Assembly: GCF_011043525.1 (NCBI RefSeq)
Contig: NZ_JAAKGO010000004.1
Location: forward strand, 310,001 to 374,000
Length of the DNA: 64,000 nucleotides
Direction of reading: 5' to 3'
DNA from: Sphingobacterium sp. SGG-5
GTDB lineage: Bacteria; Bacteroidota; Bacteroidia; Sphingobacteriales; Sphingobacteriaceae
Shown: one piece after another, positions 22,354 to 31,518 of the stretch
How the letters are laid out: every line of letters starts with the position of its first letter
Position numbering within the stretch: the first letter of the stretch is position 1
Notes under the pieces: model-generated
The model's database searches: none
Told to the model about the DNA's origin: nothing
What the model saw: the letters and a program-made list of their open reading frames with translations, nothing else
Made by a program: the position numbers and the translations under genes

Positions 22354-24789
22354 ATGTACACGATCGATGCCATCCTTAAGATAATTACATCCGTTAAAGT
22401 TTCGATTTCTAATCCTGCATTAGAAGTTCAACGATTAGAGTATGATTCCCGCAAAATACGACAGGGAGAGCTTAGTCTATTCTTCGCGCTCAAAAATATT
22501 CGCGATGGACATCACTTTATAGACGATGCTTATCATAAAGGCGTTCGAAATTTTATTATATCGGATCCGGTGGTGTTTACAGATAAGTACCCTGATGCCA
22601 ATTTTATAAGCGTGGAGGATACCATGCGTGCATTACAGGAGTTAGCCGCTTTTCATCGCAGACGTCATGCTATTCCGGTAGTTGGAATTACGGGCAGTAA
22701 TGGCAAGACCATTGTAAAAGAGTGGCTTTTTCAGTTGCTATCTGTAGATCTCATGTGTTTTGAGAGCCCTAAAAGCTATAACTCGCAACTTGGAGTAGCG
22801 TTGTCTCTATGGGATATACAGGTAGACCATCAGATTGCGCTGATCGAAGCAGGTATAAGCCGACCAGGAGAAATGGAGCAGCTTGAAGTCATGATCCGAC
22901 CGGATATTGGTGTTTTTACGTCGATAGGGAGCGCCCATGCGGACGGTTTTGTCTCCAAAGGACAGAAGTTGGAAGAAAAATGGACATTGTTCCGCAATTG
23001 TAAAACAATTATTGCTCCATCGGATATTGTCCCACAAGATTTACGAGATTCACGTTGTTTTCTTTGGGGAACGACACCCGGCGATGATATTTATATCGAG
23101 TCGATTGAGCGCATAGCACATCGGACCGTTATAAAGGTAACCGTTGCGGATAATGCGTATGTGCTGGAGATACCTTTTCAGGATAAAGCCTCCGTCGAGA
23201 ATGTTATGACCTGTGTGGCGACATTACTGGTCTTGGGTTATGAAATGTCCGTTATTCAGAATAGAATTGGCAATTTGCAACCATTAGAGATGCGGTTGAA
23301 GCTAAAGAAAGGTAAGAACAACTGCAGTATTGTAGATGACAGTTATTCGAATGACTTTGCTTCTTTGAAGATTGCATTGGATTTCATGGAGCAGCAAAAC
23401 CAGCACGAGGCGAGAAGTTTGGTGATTACTGATTTTATCGGTGTCATATGGGATGATAAATTTAAAGCCAAACTTGTCCATCTTCTCAACAGTATAGCGT
23501 TCCGAAAAGTGGTATTGGTGGGCGGTGCAATTCATGAAATAGCGGACAGCCTTATGCATGCCCAGATATTAACTTTTCGAGATACGGATAGTCTTCTTTC
23601 CGCACTATATACGGTTGATTTTCGTGACGAGACGGTTTTAATAAAAGGAGCCCGGAAATTTGAATTGGAGCGGCTGAGTCAGCTCCTTGTTCAAAAATCA
23701 CACGATACTGTTCTGGAGATTAACCTGAAGGCTCTGGAGCATAATCTATCGCAATACCGTTCAAAATTAGCACCTGACGTCAAGTTGATGGCGATGGTTA
23801 AGGCATTTTCCTATGGAAGCGGTAGCTTCGAGATTGCAAATGTTTTGCAGTTTAATAAGGTAGATTACCTCACCGTTGCATTTGTTGACGAGGGCGTGGA
23901 GCTTCGGCAAGGTGGTATTCAATTGCCTATTATGGTATTGAGTCCACATATCGAAACTTTTGATGATGTGTTGAAATATAGCTTAGAGCCGGAGATTTAT
24001 TCCATGAAGGTCTTACGTGCTTTCATTGATTTTTTGAAGGATAAAAATGTAGTGGAATATCCTATCCATTTGAAGTTGGATACGGGGATGCATCGCCTAG
24101 GGTTTATGCCGGATGAACTGGATGAATTGCTACGAGTATTGAAGTATACCGATAAAGATGTGATTGTAAAATCCGTATTTTCCCACCTTGTCGGTGCGGG
24201 AAATCCAGATTTGGACGATTTTACAACTATGCAGGTAGACCTGTTTCGTGAGGAAGCAGAAAAGTTGGAGAAAAGCCTCCGTTATGAGGTCATCAAACAT
24301 ATCTGCAACAGTAATGCAATCATACATCGCCGTAAAGATCATATGAATATGGTGCGTTTGGGAATTGGACTATATGGTGTTGATATGGCCCCGCAAGATT
24401 TGAATTTGCAACAGGTCGGTACGTTAAAAACAACGATAACACAGATCAAGCATCTGAAAACGGGAGAAACTGTAGGGTATGACAGAAAAGGAAAACTGTA
24501 CCAAGATAGCAAGATTGCGACTGTCAAGATCGGATACGCTGATGGTTATGATAGACGTTTTGGAAATGGTGTCGGCAAGATGAGAATCCACGGACATACT
24601 GTTCCTACTGTGGGCAATATCTGCATGGATATGTGCATGTTAGATATTACGGATATCGAAGCCATCGAAGGGGAGGAGGTTGTTGTATTTCCGGACATTA
24701 TGCAAGCTGCCAAAGATATTGGTACCATACCTTATGAATTGCTGGCCGGTATTTCCTCCCGTGTTAAAAGAGAATATTATTACGAATAG
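22354..24789 (+). CDS. murF-alr: Bifunctional MurF / alanine racemase
   Basis: This 811-residue fusion, a Bacteroidota hallmark, has an N-terminal MurF domain (about 1-450) with P-loop GITGSNGKT at 111-119 and the SRPGEMEQL segment. MurF adds D-Ala-D-Ala to the peptidoglycan precursor. The C-terminal alanine racemase domain (about 455-811) has MAMVKAFSYGSG with PLP Lys483, LDTGMHRLGF, and the GYADGYDRRFG loop carrying the second catalytic Tyr region. The start is the ATG at 22354, which begins MYTIDAILKII as in relatives; upstream in-frame ATGs at 22285 and 22309 add a stretch not seen in the family. DUF502 follows after 2 bases. Confidence 0.95.
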   Translation: MYTIDAILKIITSVKVSISNPALEVQRLEYDSRKIRQGELSLFFALKNIRDGHHFIDDAYHKGVRNFIISDPVVFTDKYPDANFISVEDTMRALQELAAFHRRRHAIPVVGITGSNGKTIVKEWLFQLLSVDLMCFESPKSYNSQLGVALSLWDIQVDHQIALIEAGISRPGEMEQLEVMIRPDIGVFTSIGSAHADGFVSKGQKLEEKWTLFRNCKTIIAPSDIVPQDLRDSRCFLWGTTPGDDIYIESIERIAHRTVIKVTVADNAYVLEIPFQDKASVENVMTCVATLLVLGYEMSVIQNRIGNLQPLEMRLKLKKGKNNCSIVDDSYSNDFASLKIALDFMEQQNQHEARSLVITDFIGVIWDDKFKAKLVHLLNSIAFRKVVLVGGAIHEIADSLMHAQILTFRDTDSLLSALYTVDFRDETVLIKGARKFELERLSQLLVQKSHDTVLEINLKALEHNLSQYRSKLAPDVKLMAMVKAFSYGSGSFEIANVLQFNKVDYLTVAFVDEGVELRQGGIQLPIMVLSPHIETFDDVLKYSLEPEIYSMKVLRAFIDFLKDKNVVEYPIHLKLDTGMHRLGFMPDELDELLRVLKYTDKDVIVKSVFSHLVGAGNPDLDDFTTMQVDLFREEAEKLEKSLRYEVIKHICNSNAIIHRRKDHMNMVRLGIGLYGVDMAPQDLNLQQVGTLKTTITQIKHLKTGETVGYDRKGKLYQDSKIATVKIGYADGYDRRFGNGVGKMRIHGHTVPTVGNICMDMCMLDITDIEAIEGEEVVVFPDIMQAAKDIGTIPYELLAGISSRVKREYYYE

Positions 24790-24791
24790 AT

Positions 24792-25388
24792 ATGTTAAGA
24801 AAAATTTTTCACAAGATATTATATTATCTTATCAAAGGGACACTGGTTGTCGTACCGGTCGCAGGGGCTGTTTTTTTGATTATCTGGATTGTAGCTGCTT
24901 TGGATAGCGCGTTGAATATTACCCAGCATTTTTTGGTGGATGAAGAAGGCAATCCGTTGTACATTCCAGGCATTGGAATCCTTACTGTCCTGGCGCTATT
25001 GGTGATCGTGGGACTCATCTTTACCACATTGGTCACCGAGCCTATTAAAAACTGGCTGACGCGTACGATCAATAAAATTCCGTTATTCAATACCTTGTAT
25101 TCGTCTATCCGGGATTTTACTGAGGCTTTTGTAGGAGATGCCAAGAAATTTAATGAGCCTGTACTCGTTGAGGTAAATGATACAGGTTTAAAGAAAATTG
25201 GATTCCTGACACAACGGGATTTACATAAGATAGGATTGTCCGATGAAGTGATTGTATACTTTCCCTATTCCTATTCTTTTGCAGGTCAGGTAGTTGTAGT
25301 CAAAACATCTCGTGTTACCAAACTTCATATGTCGGCCACCGATGCGATGAAGCTGGTCGTTTCAGGAGGCGTAAGTGGTATAGAATAG
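24792..25388 (+). CDS. DUF502 family membrane protein
   Basis: The 198-residue product has two membrane segments, about 14-36 (KGTLVVVPVAGAVFLIIWIVAA) and 60-82, followed by the conserved NKIPLFNTLYSSIRDFTEAF. A C-terminal beta-rich domain has YFPYSYSFAGQVVVV. This matches DUF502, an inner-membrane family of unknown function. It starts two bases after the murF-alr stop, so it is translationally coupled to cell-wall synthesis genes. That position hints at an envelope role but proves none. Confidence 0.88.
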   Translation: MLRKIFHKILYYLIKGTLVVVPVAGAVFLIIWIVAALDSALNITQHFLVDEEGNPLYIPGIGILTVLALLVIVGLIFTTLVTEPIKNWLTRTINKIPLFNTLYSSIRDFTEAFVGDAKKFNEPVLVEVNDTGLKKIGFLTQRDLHKIGLSDEVIVYFPYSYSFAGQVVVVKTSRVTKLHMSATDAMKLVVSGGVSGIE

Positions 25389-25455
25389 GCGGACGACAAA
25401 GGAAATTACGATAATAATTCGTATTTTAGCGCTCGAAATATTTGCCCATATTATT

Positions 25456-26346
25456 ATGAAATTACAACTTAGGCGGCCATTGGCTTTTTTTGATCTCGAG
25501 ACGACAGGTGTTAATGTGGCGACGGATAAAATCGTTGAGATTGCTATTTTAAAGGTAATGCCCGACGGATCTGAGCATGTATATAACAAGCGGGTTAATC
25601 CCGGGAGACCTATTCCTCCGGAGTCCTCCATGTTTCATGGTATATATGATGAGGATGTTAAAGACGCACCTTCTTTCAAAGAGTTGGCCGGTGAGATAGC
25701 GGTATTTTTAGGCGATTCAGATTTGGCGGGATATAATTCCAATAAATTTGATGTACCTATGTTGATGGAAGAATTCCTGCAAGCAGGCGTTGAGTTTTCG
25801 TTGCGCGGAAGATCATTTATTGATGTGCAGAACATTTTCCACCAAATGGAGCAACGAACACTGAAGGCAGCATATCGTTTTTATTGCGATAAAAGCTTAG
25901 ATAATGCACACCAGGCTGAAGCGGATGTACGGGCGACTTATGAGGTACTCCGTGCCCAGCTCAAAAAATATGACGGCGTTTCATACGAAGATAAACATGG
26001 GAAAGTTTCTTATCCGGTTGTCAATGATGTAGATGCGTTACATACGTTTACAAATCTATCTAAACCCGTAGATTTTGCAGGACGATTGGTCTACAATGAC
26101 GAAAACAAAGTAGTCATAAATTTTGGAAAGCATAAGGGGAAATGTGTTTTCGAGATATTTGAAAAGGAACCAAGTTATTATGCTTGGATGCAAAATGGTG
26201 ATTTCCCTTTATATACCAAAAAAGTGCTGGAAGAATTATGGAATGAATTCCGTGCACAAAAGAAAGAACCTAAAGTGGAAAAAAAGCAGGTTAAGCCGGT
26301 TACTGCAGATATGCTAAAGGAATTACAGACCAAATTCGGTAAATAG
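25456..26346 (+). CDS. DEDDh 3'-5' exonuclease (epsilon-like) with C-terminal DUF3820-like domain
   Basis: The 296-residue protein begins with a proofreading-type exonuclease: FFDLETTG with Asp13/Glu15, HGIYDEDV, GYNSNKFDVPMLMEE, and NAHQAEADVRATYEVL with the DEDDh His/Asp. From about 210 a short domain has FGKHKGKCVFEIF and YYAWMQNGDFP, like the DUF3820/ExoX C-terminal module that binds DNA. It degrades DNA from the 3' end, likely in repair, and is separate from the polymerase. The next gene, trxB, starts 20 bases later. Confidence 0.93.
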   Translation: MKLQLRRPLAFFDLETTGVNVATDKIVEIAILKVMPDGSEHVYNKRVNPGRPIPPESSMFHGIYDEDVKDAPSFKELAGEIAVFLGDSDLAGYNSNKFDVPMLMEEFLQAGVEFSLRGRSFIDVQNIFHQMEQRTLKAAYRFYCDKSLDNAHQAEADVRATYEVLRAQLKKYDGVSYEDKHGKVSYPVVNDVDALHTFTNLSKPVDFAGRLVYNDENKVVINFGKHKGKCVFEIFEKEPSYYAWMQNGDFPLYTKKVLEELWNEFRAQKKEPKVEKKQVKPVTADMLKELQTKFGK

Positions 26347-26366
26347 ATACGTTACTTTTTTACAAT

Positions 26367-27329
26367 ATGAATATACAACAAGAAGTAGAACACTTACAGT
26401 GTTTAATAATAGGTTCTGGACCAGCGGGATACACGGCGGCGATTTATGCGGCAAGGGCGGACTTAAAACCTGTTATTTATACCGGAATAGTACCTGGGGG
26501 TCAACTGACCCAAACGACGGATGTAGATAACTTTCCGGGATATCCCAATGGCGTGACGGGCCCCGTAATGATGGAAGATTTGCGTGCTCAGGCGGAACGT
26601 TTTGGCACTGAAGTTCGCTTTGGATATGCGACGAAAGTAGATTTTGCAAAAGATGGAGGGATGCATACAGTAGAAATCGATAATATCAAAACGATAACAG
26701 CAGATACCGTAATTATAGCCACTGGAGCAACGGCAAAATGGTTGGGTCTGGAGTCGGAAGAAAAATACAATGGTTTCGGAGTATCTGCTTGCGCCGTTTG
26801 TGATGGTTTCTTTTTTAAAGGGCAAGATGTGGCTATTGTCGGAGCAGGGGATACCGCTGCCGAGGAGGCCACTTATCTCGCAAAACTGTGTAACAAAGTA
26901 CATATGTTGATTCGCCGGGATGAATTTAGAGCCTCTAAAGCGATGGTTCATCGGGTAATGAGCACATCCAATATCGAAATTCATTATAATACCGAAGCAG
27001 AGGAAATCGTCGGTGATGGCCAGGTGGTAACCGGTGTGCGGGTGAAGAATAACCAAACACAGGAGGAGAAGGTGTTGGATGTAACCGGTTTTTTTGTAGC
27101 TATTGGACATACGCCAAATACGGACTTATTTAAAGGAATATTGGATATGGATGAGACCGGTTATCTAATTACTAAACCGAACGTTACAGCGACGAACATT
27201 CCAGGTGTATTTGCTTGCGGTGATGTACAGGATAATGTATATCGTCAGGCCGTGACGGCTGCCGGAACCGGCTGTATGGCGGCGCTCGAAGCAGAAAGGT
27301 ATCTGGCTGCGAAGGAAAGTGGCGAGTAA
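26367..27329 (+). CDS. trxB: Thioredoxin reductase
   Basis: The 320-residue flavoprotein has the FAD motif IIGSGPAGYTAAIYAARA near 15-32, the redox-active Cys142-Ala-Val-Cys145-Asp motif, the NADPH-binding AIVGAGDTAAEEATYL near 155, and the C-terminal GVFACGDVQD. It reduces thioredoxin with NADPH. The length is typical. Its end overlaps the start of the Dam-like methylase by 11 bases, so they share an mRNA. Confidence 0.96.
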   Translation: MNIQQEVEHLQCLIIGSGPAGYTAAIYAARADLKPVIYTGIVPGGQLTQTTDVDNFPGYPNGVTGPVMMEDLRAQAERFGTEVRFGYATKVDFAKDGGMHTVEIDNIKTITADTVIIATGATAKWLGLESEEKYNGFGVSACAVCDGFFFKGQDVAIVGAGDTAAEEATYLAKLCNKVHMLIRRDEFRASKAMVHRVMSTSNIEIHYNTEAEEIVGDGQVVTGVRVKNNQTQEEKVLDVTGFFVAIGHTPNTDLFKGILDMDETGYLITKPNVTATNIPGVFACGDVQDNVYRQAVTAAGTGCMAALEAERYLAAKESGE

Positions 27330-28452
27330 AAACGGGCTCGTGAGGCCGTTGATTAAATGGGCGGGTGGAAAGTATGAAGAGTACGCCGCTTTTTCGGGCT
27401 ATATACCTGATTTTGAGCGATATTTTGAACCATTTTTTGGAGGCGGAGGTGTTTTCTTTGCATTACAGCCACAAAAAGCCAGCTTGATTAATGATCGAAG
27501 CGAAGATCTAATAGCCTTTTATAGCGCGTTGCAACGACCCGAATTTAAAAAGGAAATATTTAATCTGGTTTCTACCTGGGAAGGTCTTCAAACTTTTTAT
27601 CGTCCTTTTAACGATTATATTATCGACAAATTTCACAACTTTCTTACGGATAAGGACGATCAATCTACATTATTTGCGTATATCGAGGCATATTTCCAGA
27701 CGAAAGGTCTGGAAATTACCGTAAATGCGGGTTCTTTTAGTGCCATAGATGAAGATATGTTACGTGTTTATTTAGACAAAAGCATTAAAGACAAATTTAA
27801 AAGAATTAAAAACCTGACGGCAAAAGTGGGGAAGCTCTTCCGAACGCATGAGCTTAAAAATCATATAGAGACAGCGATACGCAGTGGGTTTTATTATTAC
27901 ATGAGGCATCTCATGAATGAAGAAAAAGGGAATCTTCCAACAGATGCATACACGGCCGTATGGTATTTTGTCCGGGAGTTTTGCTATGCGTCTATGTTTC
28001 GCTTCAATGCGCAAGGGAAATTTAATATTCCATATGGCGGTATTGCCTATAACAAAAAGAATCTAAGAGCAAAAGTGAGCACGCTATTTTCAGATGATGT
28101 CAAAGGTATTTTTAGAAATTGTCAAATTTTTAACTTAGACTTTGAAGAGTTTTTGAATATTACAATGCCCACAGCACGAGATTTTATTTTTTTAGATCCT
28201 CCTTATGACTCTCAGTTTTCAGAATATGATCAAAATGCCTTTACCCGGGAAGATCAGGTAAGACTTCGTGACGCGCTATACCGGCAGCCTGCTAAATGGA
28301 TGTTAGTAATTAAGGAAACTTCTTTTATCCGCAATATATATACCGAAATAAATGCTAACTTTATTGACTTTGACAAAACGTATTTATATAATGTCAAAGG
28401 ACGTAATAATCGGAATACGAAACATTTAATTATCACAAATTATACATTATAG
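27319..28452 (+). CDS. dam: Dam-like DNA adenine methyltransferase (D12 class)
   Basis: The 377-residue protein carries the D12 N6-adenine methylase motifs: PLIKWAGGKYEEY near 10-22, FEPFFGGGGVFFALQ near 36-50 (SAM-binding), and LDPPYDSQF with catalytic D293-PPY296. It is about 100 residues longer than E. coli Dam, with an insertion in the middle (about 75-220). The GTG at 27319 overlaps trxB; a second GTG at 27340 would give a start nearer the family's. No restriction enzyme is nearby, so it looks like an orphan methylase. The recognition site cannot be read from the sequence. Confidence 0.85.
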   Translation: MASKNGLVRPLIKWAGGKYEEYAAFSGYIPDFERYFEPFFGGGGVFFALQPQKASLINDRSEDLIAFYSALQRPEFKKEIFNLVSTWEGLQTFYRPFNDYIIDKFHNFLTDKDDQSTLFAYIEAYFQTKGLEITVNAGSFSAIDEDMLRVYLDKSIKDKFKRIKNLTAKVGKLFRTHELKNHIETAIRSGFYYYMRHLMNEEKGNLPTDAYTAVWYFVREFCYASMFRFNAQGKFNIPYGGIAYNKKNLRAKVSTLFSDDVKGIFRNCQIFNLDFEEFLNITMPTARDFIFLDPPYDSQFSEYDQNAFTREDQVRLRDALYRQPAKWMLVIKETSFIRNIYTEINANFIDFDKTYLYNVKGRNNRNTKHLIITNYTL

Positions 28453-28557
28453 TCAGGAAACGATAGGTGAGGATAAAAAAATAAGTGTATATGTGACAAT
28501 TATTTGATTCTGTTTTCTTACTTTTACAGCTAGTTATAAACTTATTGTTAGGACTTT

Positions 28558-30246
28558 ATGAGTAATTATTTAAGCACAAAAGACTTTATTGTTTTCGGAT
28601 TGTACTTCGTAATCGTCGTTGCTTACGGACTGTACATTTATTACAGAAAAAAATCCGCGCAGGCTGATTCAAAAGACTATTTTTTAGCCGAAGGCTCACT
28701 GACGTGGTGGGCGATCGGAGCATCCCTTATTGCTTCCAATATTTCGGCAGAACAGTTTATCGGTATGAGCGGCTCCGGTTACAAAATGGGGCTTGCCATT
28801 GCTGCCTATGAATGGATGGCCGCTATTACACTTATTATTGTGGCTATATTCTTTATGCCAGTGTACCTCAAAAACAAGATTTTTACCATGCCTCAGTTTC
28901 TCCACCAACGGTACAACGGAACTGTAGCAATGATCATGGCGATATTCTGGTTGATGTTGTATATCGTGGTCAACTTAATGTCCATACTCTATTTAGGTGC
29001 CGTTGCGATAAGCGGGATATCGGGCATAAGTATAGGCGCCTGTATCATCCTGACCGCAATTTTTGCCATCTTTATTACGTTGGGTGGAATGAAAGTTATT
29101 GGTTATACCGATGTTATTCAGGTATTGGTATTGATTATAGGAGGGTTGGTAGCCGTCTATATTGCACTGGATATTATTGCTGACGGACAGGGCCTTTTGG
29201 TAGGATTTGATAATCTGCAGAAGGGAGCTTCCGAACATTTCGATATGATATTTAAGCCAGACAATGAAAATTACATGGATTTGCCGGGATTAAGTGTCCT
29301 GGTGGGAGGGCTTTGGATTGCTAACTTGAGTTATTGGGGCTGTAATCAATACATTACCCAAAGAGCATTAGGAGCTTCCTTACCCACGGCAAGAAATGGA
29401 CTTCTATTTGCAGCTTTCTTAAAATTGTTAATGCCCTTAATCGTTGTAATACCTGGGATAGCTGTATATTACATCATTAAGAATGATATTGGAGTTATAG
29501 GAGCAGACGAAATGTTGGCAAGTTCTGGTGTTCAGGATCCGAATAAGGCATATCCGGCTTTACTGACGTTGTTGCCCACAGGATTAAAAGGGCTTTCATT
29601 TGCTGCATTAACGGCAGCAATTGTAGCATCTTTAGCAGGTAAGGCCAATAGTATTGCGACAATTTTTACACTCGATATTTATCAAAAAGCTTTTCACAAA
29701 AATGCAAGTGAAGCGCGGTTAGTGAACGTGGGTAAAATAACAGTTGTCATTTCTCTCTTATTAGGAACGCTTTTAGCATTGATTGTCGGCGATGCATTAA
29801 TGGGAGAAGGTAAACAAGGCTTTCAGTACATCCAGGAATACACAGGATTTGTTTCTCCCGGGATATTTGCCATGTTCTTGCTCGGTTTCTTTTGGAAGAA
29901 AACCACATCCAATGCGGCTCTTTTTGCTACGGTAGGTGGGTTTATTTTCTCTGTACTGTTGAAGTTTTCACCTCAACTGATGGATTTGGAGTTTTTGTCA
30001 TCCATCAATTTTGCGGTACCGAATGCGGCTGGAGTTTATGAAATTCCATTTATCGATCGTATGGGGATTGTATTCTTATTATGTGTTTTAGGTATGATAA
30101 TCATCAGTAAGATTGACAATGCCAAAGGAGTTGTCCCCAATGGCTTAGAAGTCGACCCGAAAATGTTCAAAGCTCATCCCGCATTTGTTATAGGATCTGC
30201 TATTGTGATCATCGTTGTGACTGCACTGTATACCGTTTACTGGTAA
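28558..30246 (+). CDS. Sodium/solute symporter (SSS family)
   Basis: The 562-residue protein has about 13-14 hydrophobic segments and SSS/SGLT motifs: GASLIASNISAEQFIGMSG near 55-75, YTDVIQVLVLIIGG near 180, and GCNQYITQRALGA near 260, followed by the FAALTAAIVASLAGK segment. It imports a sugar or similar solute with Na+. Substrate is not predictable from sequence alone. It ends in a strong bidirectional terminator. The upstream spacer has only a weak -7-like box (TACTTTTA at 28519). Confidence 0.93.
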   Translation: MSNYLSTKDFIVFGLYFVIVVAYGLYIYYRKKSAQADSKDYFLAEGSLTWWAIGASLIASNISAEQFIGMSGSGYKMGLAIAAYEWMAAITLIIVAIFFMPVYLKNKIFTMPQFLHQRYNGTVAMIMAIFWLMLYIVVNLMSILYLGAVAISGISGISIGACIILTAIFAIFITLGGMKVIGYTDVIQVLVLIIGGLVAVYIALDIIADGQGLLVGFDNLQKGASEHFDMIFKPDNENYMDLPGLSVLVGGLWIANLSYWGCNQYITQRALGASLPTARNGLLFAAFLKLLMPLIVVIPGIAVYYIIKNDIGVIGADEMLASSGVQDPNKAYPALLTLLPTGLKGLSFAALTAAIVASLAGKANSIATIFTLDIYQKAFHKNASEARLVNVGKITVVISLLLGTLLALIVGDALMGEGKQGFQYIQEYTGFVSPGIFAMFLLGFFWKKTTSNAALFATVGGFIFSVLLKFSPQLMDLEFLSSINFAVPNAAGVYEIPFIDRMGIVFLLCVLGMIIISKIDNAKGVVPNGLEVDPKMFKAHPAFVIGSAIVIIVVTALYTVYW

Positions 30247-30289
30247 GAAGCATGCATGAATAGATTATATAAAGAAATAGAAATTGAAC

Positions 30290-30325
30290 AAAAAAAAACC
30301 TTCATGATATCATGAAGGTTTTTTT
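30290..30325. terminator. Bidirectional terminator
   Basis: 30297-30320 is a perfect palindrome (AACCTTCATGAT and its complement) with an A-run before it and a T-run after it. It lies between the convergent symporter and TPR genes and can stop transcripts from both sides. Confidence 0.85.
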
Positions 30326-30345
30326 ATACAATAGAAGAACTGAGG

Positions 30346-31515
30346 TTATTTTTGTGCGTCCTCAAGTTTCTGTGCTATCTCTTTTGACTTCGCCTCATTT
30401 TCGACGAAATCGTAATATTGTTTGAGACCACGTAGCGCGCTTGTATTAGCAGGCTCTACTTCAATAACCTTGGTAAAAAAAGCTTCAACAGGTTTTAATT
30501 TCTCCTTCAGCTCTTTCAGTTTGGCATTCTGTACTGTAGCGGTTACATTGGAGCTATTCAATTCGTTTAACTCATCACGTACTTGGTTCATCAATACGAC
30601 ACCCGCATTTAAATTTGCGTCGGCATAGTTGGGATCTAACTCGATAGCTTTATTGTAGGCTGCAAGCGCGTTACTGGAATTGTTATTTGCCGATTCGGCA
30701 ATTCCTAAATAATAATAGAGATTCTTGTTTTGTGGATCTTTAGCAATCTGCGATTGGATATTAGAAAGTACCTGCTCGTTATTGCCCACTATCAGATTCA
30801 ATTCGATATTTTGTACGGCAGCACCTTTATCCTCGGGATAGGCTTCTACTGCTTTTGCCGCGTATTCGATAGCAGATGCCGTATCCTTCATGGAAAGATA
30901 AAGCTTTGGCAAGTCGACCATTACTATTTTATGTGATGAGAAATCCTTTCTATCAATAAGTTGTTTGTATTTCTCAATACCATTTTTATAATCTTGATTT
31001 TGGATTGCGGCTAACCCCGAATAATAGATAAGGGTTGTGTCACCCGGCATATATTCCAAGGCTGTACTGAAAGAGCTATATGCCGATTTAAAATCTTTTT
31101 TCTCCCAGTTTGCGACACCTTGATTGAAGTTGTAGCTGCCTAACAATTGTTCTGCAACTTCAATATTCTGTTTATGTTTTCCGTCCTTATCTAATGCCGT
31201 TGCCTTCTCGATACCTTCCTTAGCTTTATCAGCGTATGCTTGGCTTTTATCTGCGGTAGCCAAATTACTATACACTAATGCATAATACATCCACGTTTCG
31301 GCCAAGTCTTTTGTCTTGTCATGTACCGAAGCCGCATCTATAGCTTCTTTAGCTCCTTCAATATAGGTTTTGCCCAATTGCGGTGTACCCGCAACGCGCA
31401 ATTCATCATATTGTTGGATATTCTTTGCCGTTTTTCTGAGATTACTGGTTTGTCCGAAAGATATGCTGCCAATCATTAAAAAGGCAGAAAACATTGCAAT
31501 ACTTTTGATATTCAT
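30346..31515 (-). CDS. Exported TPR-repeat protein, third gene of the gyrA operon
   Basis: The 389-residue product has a signal peptide ending SISFGQ (about residue 22). Tetratricopeptide helices follow: the clear unit is YYLGIAESANNNSSNALAAYNKAIELDPNYADANLNAGVV near 270-310, with others at about 135-170. The mature protein should be periplasmic or surface associated and act as a scaffold; the partner is unknown. It starts 3 bases after the stop of the other TPR gene, which itself starts 3 bases after gyrA. It resembles that neighbour in layout, so the two are probably old duplicates. Confidence 0.85.
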   Translation of the reverse strand: MNIKSIAMFSAFLMIGSISFGQTSNLRKTAKNIQQYDELRVAGTPQLGKTYIEGAKEAIDAASVHDKTKDLAETWMYYALVYSNLATADKSQAYADKAKEGIEKATALDKDGKHKQNIEVAEQLLGSYNFNQGVANWEKKDFKSAYSSFSTALEYMPGDTTLIYYSGLAAIQNQDYKNGIEKYKQLIDRKDFSSHKIVMVDLPKLYLSMKDTASAIEYAAKAVEAYPEDKGAAVQNIELNLIVGNNEQVLSNIQSQIAKDPQNKNLYYYLGIAESANNNSSNALAAYNKAIELDPNYADANLNAGVVLMNQVRDELNELNSSNVTATVQNAKLKELKEKLKPVEAFFTKVIEVEPANTSALRGLKQYYDFVENEAKSKEIAQKLEDAQK

Positions 31516-31518
31516 ACT

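Noticed and set aside
26463..27110. 215-codon reverse frame inside trxB
   Set aside because: It lies entirely within a complete thioredoxin reductase gene and has no start signal or recognisable domain.
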